DNA from: AP-15 sp963799085
Lineage (GTDB): Bacteria > Pseudomonadota > Alphaproteobacteria > ATCC43930 > CGMCC-115725
Assembly (NCBI GenBank): GCA_963799085.1
Contig: CAWCWA010000004.1
Span: forward strand, 62,001 to 126,000
DNA length: 64,000 bases
Direction: 5' to 3'
This document shows positions 37,060 to 49,754 of this stretch, in pieces. Position numbers and translations under genes: made by a program. The notes under the pieces are model-generated. The model was given only the letters and a program-made list of their open reading frames with translations. It was not told the origin of the DNA and searched no databases. Within the stretch, counting starts at the first letter, position 1, and the number at the start of each line of letters is the position of its first letter.

Positions 37060-37414
37060 GTCGCTTCAACTCTTGCGGCTGATATCGCCAGAGGCCGGCC
37101 GCGCGCCGCAATACGGTCGAAACATCTCCGGGGCCCTCTCATTCGTTGCCGCCGCCGGGCCGGCGCCGGCGGTTCCCCTTTTTGGGCGTCACGACCCTTA
37201 AGGCACGCCCAGGCGATTTGCAATCGCCGAGGATCCCGGCAGCCGGAACCCTGTGTCGAGCCTGGCGATGCGACGGCCGGTCGGGTGTCGCGGTCTCCCC
37301 AGCTTCAGACCGAGGCTACGCCGGGGGCGGCAGCCGGGTTGCGGCGTCGCCGCTTTCCCGCCTGGTCCATGCCTGTCAAAATCATCGGAAGCTCACGACC
37401 AAGCGAGAACCAAT
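37060..37414. other. gap between divergent livH and methyltransferase
   Basis: 355 bases without a gene. Should hold the livH promoter. A GC-rich palindromic run with CCTTTTTT after it (about 37147-37186) and a TGGGCGT...ACGCCCA repeat (37183-37211) are visible; their role is unclear. Confidence 0.35.
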
Positions 37415-38252
37415 GTGCCGATACTCTCGCGACTGACGTCTCTCTACGAAAGCCGCGGCATCTCCATCGCAGCCGGTCTCAATCCCAGTCATTTCTCCAA
37501 TCTTCCCTCGGCGCCCTTCACTTGGTTCGTCAAAGACGGACGGAGCCTGACCAACGGGCTCGGCATCGGACTTCAGGAAATCTATTTTCTCGAATGCCTG
37601 TTCGACGGCTTTCACCCTCGGCGCATCTTTGTGGTCGGCAACTCCCTCGGTTGGAGCACCCTTGCCCTTGCTCTGCTGAACCCAGACCGCAAGGGTGGTC
37701 GCGATCGACGCCGGCTTCGACAAGGGCTCGCTCGATGGGATCGCCTTCACCAATCGGGTCGCGACGGAAGAGGGATTGTCGGCGACTGCCGTCAAGGGTG
37801 TCTCTCCCGCCGATGTTGCCGCGATCGTCCGCGAGGCTGGGCTCGCGCCGGTCGACTGTGTGCTGATCGACGGGTATCACTCGCCTGCGCAAGTAGAAAT
37901 CGATTTCGATGCAATCAGGCCCGAAGCTGCGCCTGATTGCGTTTATCTATTTCATGATGTCCTGACCTTTAAACTGCATGTCGGGATTGAGCGGATCGCG
38001 GCCAAATCCGGTCTCTCGTGTGACGTCTTGCTGGGCACCCCCTCGGGAATAGCCGTGATGTACAACCCTCTCGCCCCCCGCCCTCGGACATTGGACCGTT
38101 TATCGCCCGACCGAAGACTTTGGAAATTATCCGCCAAGTGGCCTGGAATTACCATCACCGCCATCTGGGGCGCTGGCGCAGGAGCATTTGAAACGCATGG
38201 CGCAATTCGGCATGTAGCCGCAGCAGAGGCTGAATACAGCAAGCGGCGCTGA
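37415..38252 (+). pseudogene. class I SAM-dependent methyltransferase, one frameshift
   Basis: About 279 residues from GTG 37415. Rossmann motif I in IFVVGNSLGWSTLALALL, motif II VVAIDAGFDKGSLDG, then VDCVLIDGYHSPAQVEIDFD and CVYLFHDVLTFKLHVGIERI, as in Methyltransf_24 proteins. An extra G in CAAGGGTGG near 37692 breaks it. Target unknown; such enzymes often act on sugars or small metabolites. Confidence 0.7.
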
Positions 38253-38283
38253 CTGTGGTGCACCGCCCATAGGAAGGATCGCG

Positions 38284-40148
38284 CTAGGCGGCGCGGCGGC
38301 GACTGCGGACGCGAGTGTGGGCGCCGCGGTCTTCCTCGAACAATTCGGCGAGTTTTTCGAGCATGACGCCGCCCAGCTGCTCGGCGTCGACGATCGTCAC
38401 GGCGCGGCGGTAATAGCGGGTCACGTCGTGGCCGATGCCGATCGCCGTCAGCTCGACCTCGCCGAGCCGCTCGATGTCGCGGATGACCTCGCGCAGGTGC
38501 TTTTCGAGGTAGTTGCCGGGGTTGACCGAGAGCGTCGAATCATCGACCGGCGCGCCGTCCGAGATGACCATCAGGATGCGGCGCTGCTCGGGGCGTTCGC
38601 GCAGCCGGTTGTGCGCCCACATCAGCGCCTCGCCGTCGATGTTCTCCTTCAGAATGCCCTCGCGCAGCATCAGCCCGAGACTGCGCCGGGCGCGCCGCCA
38701 CGGCGCGTCGGCCGGCTTGTAGACGATGTGGCGCAGATCGTTGAGGCGGCCCGGATTGGGCGGCTTGCCGGCGGCGATCCAGCGCTCGCGCGACTGCCCG
38801 CCCTTCCAGGCCCGCGTCGTAAAGCCGAGGATCTCGACCTTGACGCGCGCAGCGTTCGAGGGTGCGCGCCAGGATGTCGGCGCTCATCGCCGCCACCGTG
38901 ATCGGCCGGCCGCGCATCGAGCCGGAATTGTCGATCAGCAGGGTAACGACGGTGTCGCGGAACTCGGTTTCCTGCTCCTGCTTGTAGGAGAGCGGCAGGA
39001 CCGGGTTGGCGACGACGCGCGACAGCCGGGCGGCGTCGAGCAGGCCCTCGTCGAGATCGAATTCCCAGGCGCGCGTCTGCTTCGCCAGCAGCCGGCGCTG
39101 CAGGCGGTTGGCGAGCCGCGCGATGACGCTCTGCAGGTGCGCCAATTGCTGGTCGAGCAGGTGCCGCAGCCGCGACAATTCGTCGGCGTCGCAGAGTTCG
39201 TCGGCCTCGATGACCTCGTCGGAAGCCGTGCTGAAGGCGCGATAGACGGCGTTCTCGTCCGGCCGGCCGCGCGGCAGTGTGCCGGGGCGTCCGGGACGGC
39301 CAGGATCGTCGTCGCTGGCGCCCGGCATCATCTCGCCGTCGCGTCGGCGTCGCCGTCATCCTCGCGCGTCCTCGGCCGCACTGTCGGCGGGCGAGCCGTC
39401 GGGCGAGGGCTGCGCGCCCGAGCGTGGCGCCTTCGCCCTCGCTCTGGTTTTCGCCCTCGGCGTCCTCGCGCCCTCCTGCTCCTGGCTGTCGTCCGACGAC
39501 TCGTCGGACTCGCCGAGATCGAGGTCGAGATCCTGGATCAGCCGGCGCGTCGCCCGCGCATAGGCGTCCTGGTCGTGGATCGTGCGGTCGAGCTCGTCGA
39601 TGTCCTTGCCGATCTTGCCTTCGAGCCAGGGGCGCCACAGATCGACGACACGCCGCGCCGAGGGCGGCGGCGGTTCGCTGGGTCAGCGCCTCGCGGGCCA
39701 GCAGCCGCACCGCCTCGGCCATCGTGCTTTCGGTGCGCTCGGTGATCCGCTCGAAGCCTTGCCGGCGATACTGCTCGTCGAGCATCGGCGGCAAGATTGG
39801 CCGCGACCCCGACCATGCGGCGGGCGCCCAGCGCCTCGACCCGCGCCTGCTCGAGCGCCTCGAAGACCGAGCGCGCCAGTGGTCTGCCGGCGGCGCGCTT
39901 CGGAATGCACCGCGTCGTCGTGATAGCGCAGCCGCAGCGCCACGCTGTCGGCGGCGCCGCGCAGTTGCGCCGCCTCCTCGGCCGGCAGGTCGCGCGCCGG
40001 GTTCGGCAGCTCGCACCCTGGCTGCCGGCTGAGCCCGGCCGGCTCCGGGCCGAAGCCGACGGTGCACGTCGTCGCGTTCGGCGATCGCCCGCAGCGTCGC
40101 GGCGGTCGCCCGCTTGAAGATTTCGGTCGGCGAAAACGCCTGCGCCAT
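38284..40148 (-). pseudogene. cobT: cobaltochelatase subunit CobT, many frameshifts
   Basis: Subunit of the CobNST complex that inserts cobalt into hydrogenobyrinic diamide. Text across frames: FKRATAATLRAIAERDDV, ALRLRYHDDAVHSEARR, LDEQYRRQGFERITERTEST, an acidic linker, ADELCDADELSRLRHLLDQQ, TRAWEFDLDEGLLDAARLSR, then the VWA domain with MIDAS TLLIDNSGSMRGRPITVAAM and the C-terminal SDGAPVDDSTLSVNPGNYLE, IGIGHDVTRYYRRAVTIVDA. At least six frame changes. About 620 residues if restored, the normal length. cobN is not in the window. Confidence 0.85.
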
Positions 40149-40188
40149 GTCAGCTCACCTGACTTGCCTCGTCATTCCCCGAAGCCGA

Positions 40189-40207
40189 CCGGGCGAGGCT
40201 CGCCCGG
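40189..40207. repeat. 19-bp palindrome between cobS and cobT
   Basis: CCGGGCGAG-G-CTCGCCCGG is a perfect palindrome with a single central base. It is preceded by GTCATTCCCCG, the look of a dispersed intergenic repeat in alphaproteobacteria. It could attenuate cobT or stabilise the upstream cobS message. Confidence 0.5.
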
Positions 40208-40240
40208 CCCCGCGTCGGGGGCCGAGGCGACGTGCCGGTC

Positions 40241-41248
40241 CTACATCAGCGTCGCGTTGACGCCGGTTTCGGCGCAGTTCGGTGCCGAAGCAGCGCTGGT
40301 AGTATTCGGCCACCGTCGGGCCGCTCCATCTCGTCGCATTTGTTCAGGAAGGTGAGCCGGAAGGCGAAGGCGAGATCGCCGAAGATGCGCGCGTTCTCGG
40401 CCCAGGTCATCACCGTGCGCGGCGACATGACGGTCGAGATGTCGCCGTTGATGAAGCCGGCCCGGGTCAGATCGGCGAGCGCCACCATCGCGCTGATTCG
40501 TGCGCCGCCCCTCCTCGTCGTTGTAGCTCGGCACCTTGGCCAGCACGATCTCGACCTCGGCGTCGTGCGGCAGATAGTTCAGCGTCGCGACGATGTTCCA
40601 GCGGTCCATCTGGCCCTGGTTGATCTGCTGCGTGCCGTGATAGAGGCCGGTCGTGTCGCCGAGCCCGACCGTGTTCGCGGTCGAGAACAGGCGGAAGCCC
40701 GAATGCGGCCGGATCACCCGGTTCTGGTCGAGCAGCGTCAGCTTGCCCTCGACCTCGAGCACGCGCTGGATCACGAACATCACGTCGGGGCGGCCGGCAT
40801 CGTATTCGTCGAAGCACAGCGCCACCGGATGCTGCAGCGCCCAGGGCAGGATGCCCTCGCGGAACTCGGTGACCTGCTTGTTGTCGCGCAGCACGATCGC
40901 GTCCTTGCCGACCAGGTCGATGCGGCTGATGTGGCTGTCGAGATTGACGCGGATGCAGGGCCAGTTGAGCCGCGCCGCGACCTGCTCGACATGCGTCGAT
41001 TTTCCGGTGCCGTGATAGCCCTGGATCATGACGCGGCGGTTGAAGGCAAAGCCCGGCGAGGATCGCCAGCGTGGTGTCGCGGTCGAAGCGATAGGCGTCG
41101 TCGAAATCGGGGACGTGCTCGCTCGGCTGGCTGAAGGCCGGGACCTGCAGATCGCTGTCGATCCCGAAGGTTTGGCGCACCGATATCTTGATGTCGGGCT
41201 TGTCGAGAGGAAAAAGTCGGCGGCTGCCGCTGGCTGAACGGTTGGCAT
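40241..41248 (-). pseudogene. cobS: cobaltochelatase subunit CobS, several frameshifts
   Basis: AAA+ ATPase of the cobaltochelatase, 335 residues if joined. N-terminus SVRQTFGIDSDLQVPAFSQP; Walker A GYHGTGKSTHVEQVAARLNW; DLVGKDAIVLRDNKQVTEF; Walker B VALCFDEYDAGRPDV; VGLGDTTGLYHGTQQINQGQ; STVMSPRTVMTWAENARIFG; end ETGVNATLM. Frame changes near 41200, 41055, 40485, 40325 and 40270, netting to zero. Works with CobT and CobN. Confidence 0.85.
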
Positions 41249-41306
41249 TATCGCTGATGTGCTTTTTGGTGAAGCGGGCGGAAGTTGACCGCCGGGGCGG
41301 GGTTGT

Positions 41307-41869
41307 TCAACCGAAATAGCTGGCCTTCAGGGTGGCGTAGGCCTGGTTGATGATCTTCAGCTTCTCCTCGGCGTCCTTGTCGCCGCCATGGGCGTCGGGG
41401 TGGTGCAGCTTGACGAGCACCTTGTAGCGCGCCTTGAGGCGTACAAGGGTGAAGGGCGGGTCGATCTCGAATACGGCCAGGGCCTGCTCGCGCGCCGAGA
41501 GCGCCCGCTGCTCCGGCATCGCTTCTGGCGGCTGCGGTCGCGCCCGCCGGCCGCCTTGGCGGAGAACACGCCGAAATGGTCACGGATGCGGGCGGCGAAG
41601 CCCGGCCCAGCGCGCTCGCCCAGCCGCCAACTCGGCCGCTGCCACACCGTGTCGCTGCGGATTTCGGCCTCGATCTCGCCGTCGCTCATGCCGGCATAGT
41701 AGTTCCACGCCGTATTGTAGGCGCGGACGTGCTCGAGGCAGAACCAGTAGTAATCGTGCAGATCGAGCCGCGATTTCGGCGCCCGGAAATCCCCGCCGGC
41801 GTCGCAGCCCGGGTGGTCGCAGCAGCGCCCGGGCGGACCCTCCGCCGTGTCGAGCACCGGATCGAGCAC
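41307..41869 (-). pseudogene. J-domain protein upstream of cobS, frameshifted
   Basis: Typical alphaproteobacterial partner of cobST. N-terminal part DPVLDTAEGPPGRCCDHPGC (Cys pair), RAPKSRLDLHDYYWFCLEHV, NTAWNYYAGMSDGEIEAEIR, DTVWQRPSW; then a frame change near 41535 and the J domain SAREQALAVFEIDPPFTLVR, YKVLVKLHHPDAHGGDKDAE (HPD motif), INQAYATLKASYFG. A start at GTG 41869 is a guess. Possibly a co-chaperone for the AAA+ chelatase (inference). Confidence 0.75.
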
Positions 41870-42023
41870 ATTCGCCGCATGGCGGCAGTATGGGTGGCCG
41901 GCCGGCGGCTGACAAGAATTTGCGGCGGCGCACGCCGGGCCCGAGCAGCGATGCAGGGCTGGGTTGCGCTTCTGGCGCGCCCGGCGTCCTGGGCACCGCA
42001 TGGACGAAGGACGGTCGGCGCGC

Positions 42024-42065
42024 AAAAAAGAGCCGCCCGCACCCGATCGCCGAGGGCGGGCGGCT
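42024..42065 (-). terminator. rho-independent terminator after groEL
   Basis: Reverse strand: stem GCGGGCGGCT copy (42031-42040) pairs with 42056-42065 over 10 bases, loop 15, then TTTTTT (42029-42024). Ends the groESL message. Confidence 0.85.
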
Positions 42066-42084
42066 TCCGGCAAGGCTTTGCGGC

Positions 42085-43722
<1,638 letters not shown>

Positions 43723-43748
43723 CTTTGCTCTTCTCCTCCAGCAGCGTT

Positions 43749-44048
43749 TCAGGCGGCGTCGCGGTCGATGACGCCCATGATGTCGGCTTCCTTCATGATG
43801 ATCAGTTCTTCGCCGTCGAGCTTGATCTCGGTGCCCGACCATTTGCCGAAGAGCACCCGGTCGCCGGCCTTCAGATCCATCGGCTGGACCTTGCCGTCCT
43901 CGCCGCGCGCGCCGGGGCCGACGGACACCACCTCGCCTTCCATCGGCTTTTCCTTGGCGGTATCGGGAATAATGATGCCGCCCTTGGTCTTTTCCTCTTC
44001 CTCGACCCGCCGGATCAGCACGCGGTCGTGCAGTGGACGCAACGCCAT
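43749..44048 (-). CDS. groES: co-chaperonin GroES
   Basis: 10-kDa cap of GroEL, 99 residues: MALRPLHDRVLIRRVEEEEK, mobile loop KTKGGIIIPDTAKEKPMEGE, GDRVLFGKWSGTEIKLDGEE, LIIMKEADIMGVI. The start at 44048 fits the family and has GAGGAGGAGTTC before it. groEL follows 26 bases later. Confidence 0.97.
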   Translation of the reverse strand: MALRPLHDRVLIRRVEEEEKTKGGIIIPDTAKEKPMEGEVVSVGPGARGEDGKVQPMDLKAGDRVLFGKWSGTEIKLDGEELIIMKEADIMGVIDRDAA

Positions 44049-44081
44049 GAACTCCTCCTCGACACTCGATCGCAATTCCGA

Positions 44082-44108
44082 TTAGCACTCTTCAGGGTAG
44101 AGTGCTGC
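44082..44108 (-). promoter_or_regulatory. CIRCE operator of groESL
   Basis: TTAGCACTC, 9-base spacer, GAGTGCTGC: matches the CIRCE consensus TTAGCACTC-N9-GAGTGCTAA with two changes at one end. It lies 33 bases upstream of groES. HrcA binding here would repress groESL outside heat shock (established for the family). Confidence 0.92.
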
Positions 44109-44156
44109 CGGAAATAGTCGGGCCTGCGTGGCTTGTCAAGCTGGTGCGCAAGCGGT

Positions 44157-45517
44157 TCAGGCGGTTCGCCGATGGTGGCCGCTGACAGTGGCGCCGTCCT
44201 CGGGCCCCGAGCCGCAGAAAGCCGGCGGCGGAGGCGAGCGGGATCAGGGCGACGAGGAGGAAAACTACGCGGAACTCTTCGGCGGTCAACGGCGCGGCGC
44301 CGGCGACCAGCGCCAACAGCGCCGCGCCGACGGCCACGCCGAAGCCGCGCGCCAATTGCTGCGCCACTCCGCCGACACTGGTGCCCTTGCTCAGGAGCGC
44401 CGGCGGTACATCGGCGTAGCTGATCGTATTGAGCGCCAAGTACTGGATGCTGCGCACGCAACCCGAGAGCAGCACCAGAAAGACGACGAGCCAGACCGGC
44501 GTGTCGGCGTGCAGCAACGCGCAGGCGGCAGTTACCGCGGCGGCGAACACGGCATTGCCGACGAGCAATCTGCGAAAACCGAAGAAGCGCAGAAACGCGC
44601 CCGAAATCGTGCGCACCAGCATCGCGCCAAGGCTCGACGAAAACGTCAGCATGCCCGACTGCACTGGGCTCAGGCCAAAGCCGACCTGGAACAATAGCGG
44701 CAGCAAGAACGGCATCGCGTCAAGCCCCATGCGGCAGACCGCACCGGTGACCGTGCCGATGCGGAAGGTGCGGATGCGCAATAGTCGCAGATCGAGGATC
44801 GGGTCTTCGCGCCGCCGCGCATGCCAACCGTAGAGCGCCAGGATGACCAGCGCTGCTGGCGCCAGCGCCATGCCGGCTCCGCCCGGAGATGATCGGCCGG
44901 CCGAGATTTTCGATCGCCATCTGGAGCAACGCCAATCCGATCCCGGCCAGGACGAAGCCCCGCAGATCGAAGCGGGTCGGCGCCGGCGCGCGGAAATCCT
45001 CGACCAGCCATAATGCGAGTGCCACGCCAAGCACGCCGATCGGCAGGTTCAGGTAGAAGATCGCCCGCCACGACAGGTAGGAGGTGACGACGCCGCCGAC
45101 GATCGGCCCCACGGTCGGCCCGATCATCGCCGGGATCGTCATCCAGTTCATCGCCGAGACGAGGTCCGAACGCGGAAAGCTGCGCAGCAGGATCAGCCGG
45201 CCGACCGGCGTCATCATCGCGCCGCCAAAGCCCTGCACGACCCGCATCGCCAGCATGACCGGGAGGTTCGGCGCCAGGCCGCACAAAGCCGAGCCGAGAG
45301 TGAAGATCGCGATCGCGACGCAGAATACCGCGCGGGCGCCGAGCCGGTCGGCGATCCAGCCGCTGACCGGGATGAAGACCGCGAGGCTCAGCAGATAGGT
45401 CGTGATCACCAGGTTGAGGCGCAGCGGGTTCTCGCCAAGGCCGCGCGCCATGTCCGGGATCGACACCGCGATCATCGTCGAGTCAAGCCCTTCCATGAAG
45501 AAGGCGCAGCCGATCAC
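44157..45517 (-). pseudogene. DHA2-type MFS efflux transporter, two frameshifts
   Basis: Fourteen-helix drug:proton antiporter family of about 454 residues: MEGLDSTMIAVSIPDMARGL, GWIADRLGARAVFCVAIAIF, motif FGGAMMTPVGRLILLRSFPR, MIGPTVGPIVGGVVTSYLSW, later MGLDAMPFLLPLLFQVGFGL and SYADVPPALLSKGTSVGGVA. One frame change near 44885 and an extra G near 44205; with the latter corrected the protein ends GPEDGATVSGHHRRTA at 44157, clear of CIRCE. Start GTG 45517 uncertain. Substrate unknown. Confidence 0.78.
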
Positions 45518-45704
45518 CAGCGGGATCAGGATACTGGCGCCGCGACCGTGCCGCGCGAAATGGCAGCGGCGGGCGGGTTTCGGCTCACCGGAACGGCATT
45601 CCGCGCGTCGCGCTCCGCGTCATGCATCCAAGCTCGCCGCTCCGGGTTGACATCGCAGCGGGGAAGGACCATAGCCGATCGCGAGGCGGCGGCGGGGGCG
45701 GCAT

Positions 45705-46242
45705 GTGAGCGATTGCGGGATCGCGACCGGGCTTCTCGAACGCTGGGCGCTCGACTATCTCGGGCGTTACGCGAGTTCGGCGGAGAATTTGCGCCGGGTG
45801 CTGGCCCGGCGAACGGCGCGCCGGTTCCCCGACGCTGCCTCTCAAGCCGCGCCGCTGATCGAGGCGCTGGTCGCCCGCTATCGGAGTTCGGGCCTTCTGG
45901 ACGACGCCGCCTACGCCGCGCAGCGGGCGCAATCGCTGCACCGGCGAGGCGAATCCCTATACCGCATCCGCGCCCGCTTGATGGCGCAAGGGGTGGCGGC
46001 GGAGATTGCCGCCGAGGCGCTCTGCGGTCTTGCCGCGGAAGAGGCCGATCCCGATCTTGCCGCTGCTTGCGCCTTTGCGCGCCGCCGCCGGCTCGGCCCC
46101 TATCGCGCACGGCGCCGCCGATAATTCGCGCGATCTCGGCGCCTTCGCCCGCGCCGGTTTCGCCCGCCGGGTGGCTGAGGCGGTGCTCGCCTGCGGCGAT
46201 ATCGCGGCGGTCGAACAGCTGGCGAAGGGCGAGCCGGACTGA
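45705..46242 (+). pseudogene. recX: RecX-family regulator, C-terminal frameshift
   Basis: RecX binds RecA filaments and tempers recombination. From GTG 45705: ALDYLGRYASSAENLRRVLA, FPDAASQAAPLIEALVARYR, GLLDDAAYAAQRAQSLHRRG, IRARLMAQGVAAEIAAEAL, then a frame change near 46105 and NSRDLGAFARAGFARRVAEA. About 178 residues. No recA adjacent. Convergent with the MscS gene 5 bases away. Confidence 0.75.
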
Positions 46243-46246
46243 AGGC

Positions 46247-48460
46247 TCAGGCGGGCTCTTTCTCGGCGGTCTTGCTGCGCCGTAAGCGCCGGATTTGCGG
46301 CCATGCCCGTGATCAAGACCGGGCTCGGGTCGCGCATTGCAATCCCGTGCTTTTCGAATGCGATCTTGACCAAGCGGTTGAATGCTCGACCGACCTTAAA
46401 CTGCTGCATCGGGAGGGTCCGGATGCGCAACAGCAGCACGACCCAGAGCTGATCGAGCGCATCGACGCCAAGATAGTCGAACGGATCGAGGATCAGCGGG
46501 CGCAACGCCTCGTCCTCCATCAGCTGGTCGCTGACCCTGCGCAGGATCTCGACGACCCGGTCGATGTCCTCGCGGTAGGAGATCGTGATGCGGGCGACGA
46601 CATTGGCGAAATCCTTGGTCAGGTTCTTGACCGTCGTGACCTCGCTGAACGGCACCGTATGAACGATGCCGCTCAAATCGCGCAGCCGGATCGTGCGCAC
46701 CGAGATGCCCTCGACCACGCCCGCATGTTCCTTGCCGAGATCGACGATGTCGCCGACCGCGAGCTGGTCCTCGATCAGGATGAAGAGGCCGGTGATGATG
46801 TCCTTGACGAGCGCCTGGCTGCCGATGCCGATCGCGAGCCCGACGACCCCGGCGCCGGCGAGCAGCGGCGCTATGTCGATCCCGAACTCCGACAGGATGA
46901 TCAGGATCGCCATCAGGAAGATCACGCAGAAAAGCGCCGTGCGCAGCAACGGCAACAGCGTGCGCAGCCGGGCGCGCCGCGCCGCGGCGTCGCCGTCGAC
47001 GTTCTGCAGACGCCGCTCGATCGCGGAGGCGAAGAATTCCCATGCCGCGAAGAGCGAAAACACCACCGCGCCGATCGCGGCCGCGCGCCCGATCGCCCGC
47101 CGTCCCAATTCCGAACCAAGCCAGGCGAAGATCGGAACGTCCCAGGCTTGCAGCACACTCACGGCCGCTGCGGCATAGATCGCCAGCGCCAAGGAGGAAC
47201 GTGGCCGCGGGGACATAGCGGTTGGCGCGATGTTCGAGGGTCGGATAGCGCGCCTTCAGATCGGGTGCGATGGCAAAGCCGCGCCGGCTCAACCCCTGCA
47301 TCGAGCGGACAAGAAGCTGTGCGGCAACGATGATCACGAGGCTCGCCACGGTGGCGCGCAGCACATAGGCAAAGCCGCCCTCGATCCGCAGCGCGTAGAT
47401 CAGATAGATGCCGACGACGTAGAGAATGACGAGGATGTGCCAGATCTCGCCCAGGGTGCGGCGGACCCGGCCCCAGCCCGAAGGGCTGTCGTCGCCGCCC
47501 GAGATCCAGCGGCGATCGTCGCGCGGTTCTGCAGCAGAAAGACGATTGCGAGAAGCGCCAGCACCAGCCCGGCGAGGTTCAGCAGCAGCGCGTAGATGCG
47601 CGCCCGGGATGCCGAGCCACCACGCTGGCTTCTGGAATGGCGTAGCCATAGAGGCCGGCGGCCACGAAGCGCTTGACCCAGATGTAGAGATAGTTGCGGG
47701 TTTCGGCGTCGATAGGCACGACGAGCGTGCCGCCATCGATCGGCAGCAGGAGCGCGCGGGCGAGGCACAGCAAGAGGCGGGTTTCGACGGTCGCGTCGGC
47801 CAGGACCGAAAGCGTGATCCGGGTCGGGCTGAACGGGTCGAGCGACATCGCGATCGCCGGATAGGCGACGCCTGCAAAAACCAAGACCGGCAGCGCGTCG
47901 AAGATAAGGTTCAGCAGCGCAAACAAGACGCGGACCGGCGCGGCGTCGCTGTGCCGCGGCGGAAATTTTGGCAGCAGCCGCTTCAGGATGCGGCGGACCA
48001 GCAATTCGGCGAGGATTGCAAGCCCGAATACCAGGAGAAAGGCGAGGCCGGCTCGGACCCAGCGATCCCGATTCGCCGGATCGACCGCCTGGTCGCGCAG
48101 CCAGGCGCCGAGCCGCGGCGCATCGACGACAACCGCGACGCCGGCGAGGACTTCCCCGGTGACCGCCTCGATCTGCTGCGATAGCCGGCCCAGCAGCGGC
48201 GCTACGGCGGGCTTTTCCGGCTCGGCGCCGCGCTGCGCGGCGATCAGCGCCTGCAACTGGGTGATGAGCTTGGCTCGGGCCGCATCGTCCTTGAGCGTCG
48301 AAACAAGCTGCTCCAAATCTTCGACCGAAGGCGCGGCGGGCGCTGCTGCTGGCGGCTCCGCCGGCGGGGCGGCGGCATATCCACCGGTGGCCCAGACGAA
48401 CAGCAGCAGGAATAAGGACCCGAACCAGCCGCGGCGACGGGCGCGCGCTGTATCCCGCAT
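46247..48460 (-). pseudogene. large MscS-family mechanosensitive channel, several frameshifts
   Basis: About 737 residues with a signal peptide (ending GGYAAAPPAEP), a periplasmic helical part (VEDLEQLVSTLKDDAARAKL), some ten membrane segments, then the MscS core: LLAGAGVVGLAIGIGSQALV, DIITGLFILIEDQLAVGDIV, GISVRTIRLRDLSGIVHTVP, and the beta/C-terminal domain. Frame changes near 47600, 47500, 47200 and 46310; with the last corrected it ends SKTAEKEPA at 46247. Protects from osmotic downshock. Confidence 0.8.
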
Positions 48461-48473
48461 TCGCGCCTCGCTC

Positions 48474-49094
48474 CTATTCGCGCTCGCTCATCAGCCGGGC
48501 GACGGCGGTGGCCTCAGGGTCGGCCTGGGCTTCGAGCGCGGCGATGACCCGCGGGCGGTCCTCGGCTGGGCGGTTCTGGCTCAGCTTGAACTTGCCTTCG
48601 AGGCGCTGGACGGCAATCTCGAAGCCGACGATCCCCTTGACCATGCCGTCGAGATAGCGTTCGGGCAATTCATCCATCCGCCACGGCCTCGGGCTGCCGG
48701 CTTCGTGCCGCTCGGATAGCCGGCGCAGCAGGTCGCGCAGCCAGTCCTTGCGCTCGATCAGCCGCACGGTCCCGTAAGCGTGCACATCGGCATAGTTCCA
48801 GGTCGGTACCGCCGGGCCGTTCGCATACCAAGTGGGTGAAATATAGGCGTGCGGCCCGGTGAAGACCGCCAGCGCCTCGCCACCCGCCGCCAGATCGGCA
48901 TTCTGCGGGTTGGGGCGCGCCAGATGACCGAGCAGATGGAGCGCCTCGCCCCGGCGTTCGAGCAGAAACGGAACCCGGCTCGCCGTGATCCCGCTCGAAC
49001 CGTGGCTGACGAGCAGGCCGAAATCATGGCGCTCGATATGCGCGACGAGCACCTCTGGCCGGGCCTCGGTGAAGACGGGCGGCAGATAAACCAT
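48474..49094 (-). CDS. paiB: FMN-binding negative transcriptional regulator, PaiB family
   Basis: 206 residues: MVYLPPVFTEARPEVLVAHI, FGLLVSHGSSGITASRVPFL, LLGHLARPNPQNADL, PHAYISPTWYANGPAVPTWN, VHAYGTVRLIERKDWLRDLL, GIVGFEIAVQRLEGKFKLSQ-NRPAEDR. Flavin-split-barrel fold; Bacillus PaiB represses sporulation and protease genes. No paiA beside it. Intact, 13 bases from the MscS start. Confidence 0.9.
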   Translation of the reverse strand: MVYLPPVFTEARPEVLVAHIERHDFGLLVSHGSSGITASRVPFLLERRGEALHLLGHLARPNPQNADLAAGGEALAVFTGPHAYISPTWYANGPAVPTWNYADVHAYGTVRLIERKDWLRDLLRRLSERHEAGSPRPWRMDELPERYLDGMVKGIVGFEIAVQRLEGKFKLSQNRPAEDRPRVIAALEAQADPEATAVARLMSERE

Positions 49095-49121
49095 AAGATC
49101 CCTCCGGACGGTCGGCGGCGG

Positions 49122-49754
49122 TCAGCCCAGGCGTCTTGCCGCAAACGAGGCGAGTAGCGCCGCCCCGCAGAGCAGCAGGATGATGCCTGAGCCGCGGTTG
49201 ATCCAGGAGAGCCGGCGCGGCTCCAGAGACTTGAAGAGGCGCCCGGCCGCGAAGGTCAGGCCCAGCCACCACAACAGCGATCCGGTCCACACGCCGGCGA
49301 CGAGAACCGCCGCGCGGCCGAGTGTCGCCTCCTCGCCGCCGAGTCCGACCGCTGCGAAGACGCCAAGAAAGGCCAGAATGGTGATCGGATTGGTCAAGGT
49401 CAGGGCAAAAGTCGAGACAAAATCGCCGAGCAGGTCTTCCGTCTCGCGCGGCTCGGCCGGCTTGATCGACGGCGCGCCGAAGATCGCATGGCCGCCCAGA
49501 TACACCAAATAGCAGCCGCCGGCCGCGCGCAGCCAATCCTCATAACCGAGAAGCCATTCCGAGACGAAGGTCAGACCAAATGCGGCGATGAAGCCGAAAA
49601 CGGCGTCAGCGATGGCGGCACCGAGCCCGGAAACGAGCCCCGCGAGCCGGCCTTGGAAGATCGTGCGGCGCACGCACAACACGCCGACCGGACCGACCGG
49701 AACGGCAATGACGATGCCGACCGCGATACCCTTCAGAAAGAACGCCAGCAGCAC
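49122..49754 (-). CDS. LysE/RhtB-family amino acid exporter
   Basis: Six-helix exporter of about 210 residues: VGIVIAVPVGPVGVLCVRRT, GLVSGLGAAIADAVFGFIAA, YEDWLRAAGGCYLVYLGGHA, FVSTFALTLTNPITILAFLG. GTG 49754 (VLLAFFLKGIAVG) is preferred to the longer frame from 49841, whose extra 29 residues are Arg-rich and unlike the family. Substrate unknown. Confidence 0.8.
   Translation of the reverse strand: MLLAFFLKGIAVGIVIAVPVGPVGVLCVRRTIFQGRLAGLVSGLGAAIADAVFGFIAAFGLTFVSEWLLGYEDWLRAAGGCYLVYLGGHAIFGAPSIKPAEPRETEDLLGDFVSTFALTLTNPITILAFLGVFAAVGLGGEEATLGRAAVLVAGVWTGSLLWWLGLTFAAGRLFKSLEPRRLSWINRGSGIILLLCGAALLASFAARRLG

Noticed and set aside
37147..37186. Terminator in the livH upstream gap
   Set aside because: The T-run follows on the forward strand, but no forward gene ends there; stem pairing is ambiguous.
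44092..44160. MFS gene reading into CIRCE to stop at 44092
   Set aside because: A one-base correction near 44205 gives a family-like C-terminus ending at 44157, outside the operator.
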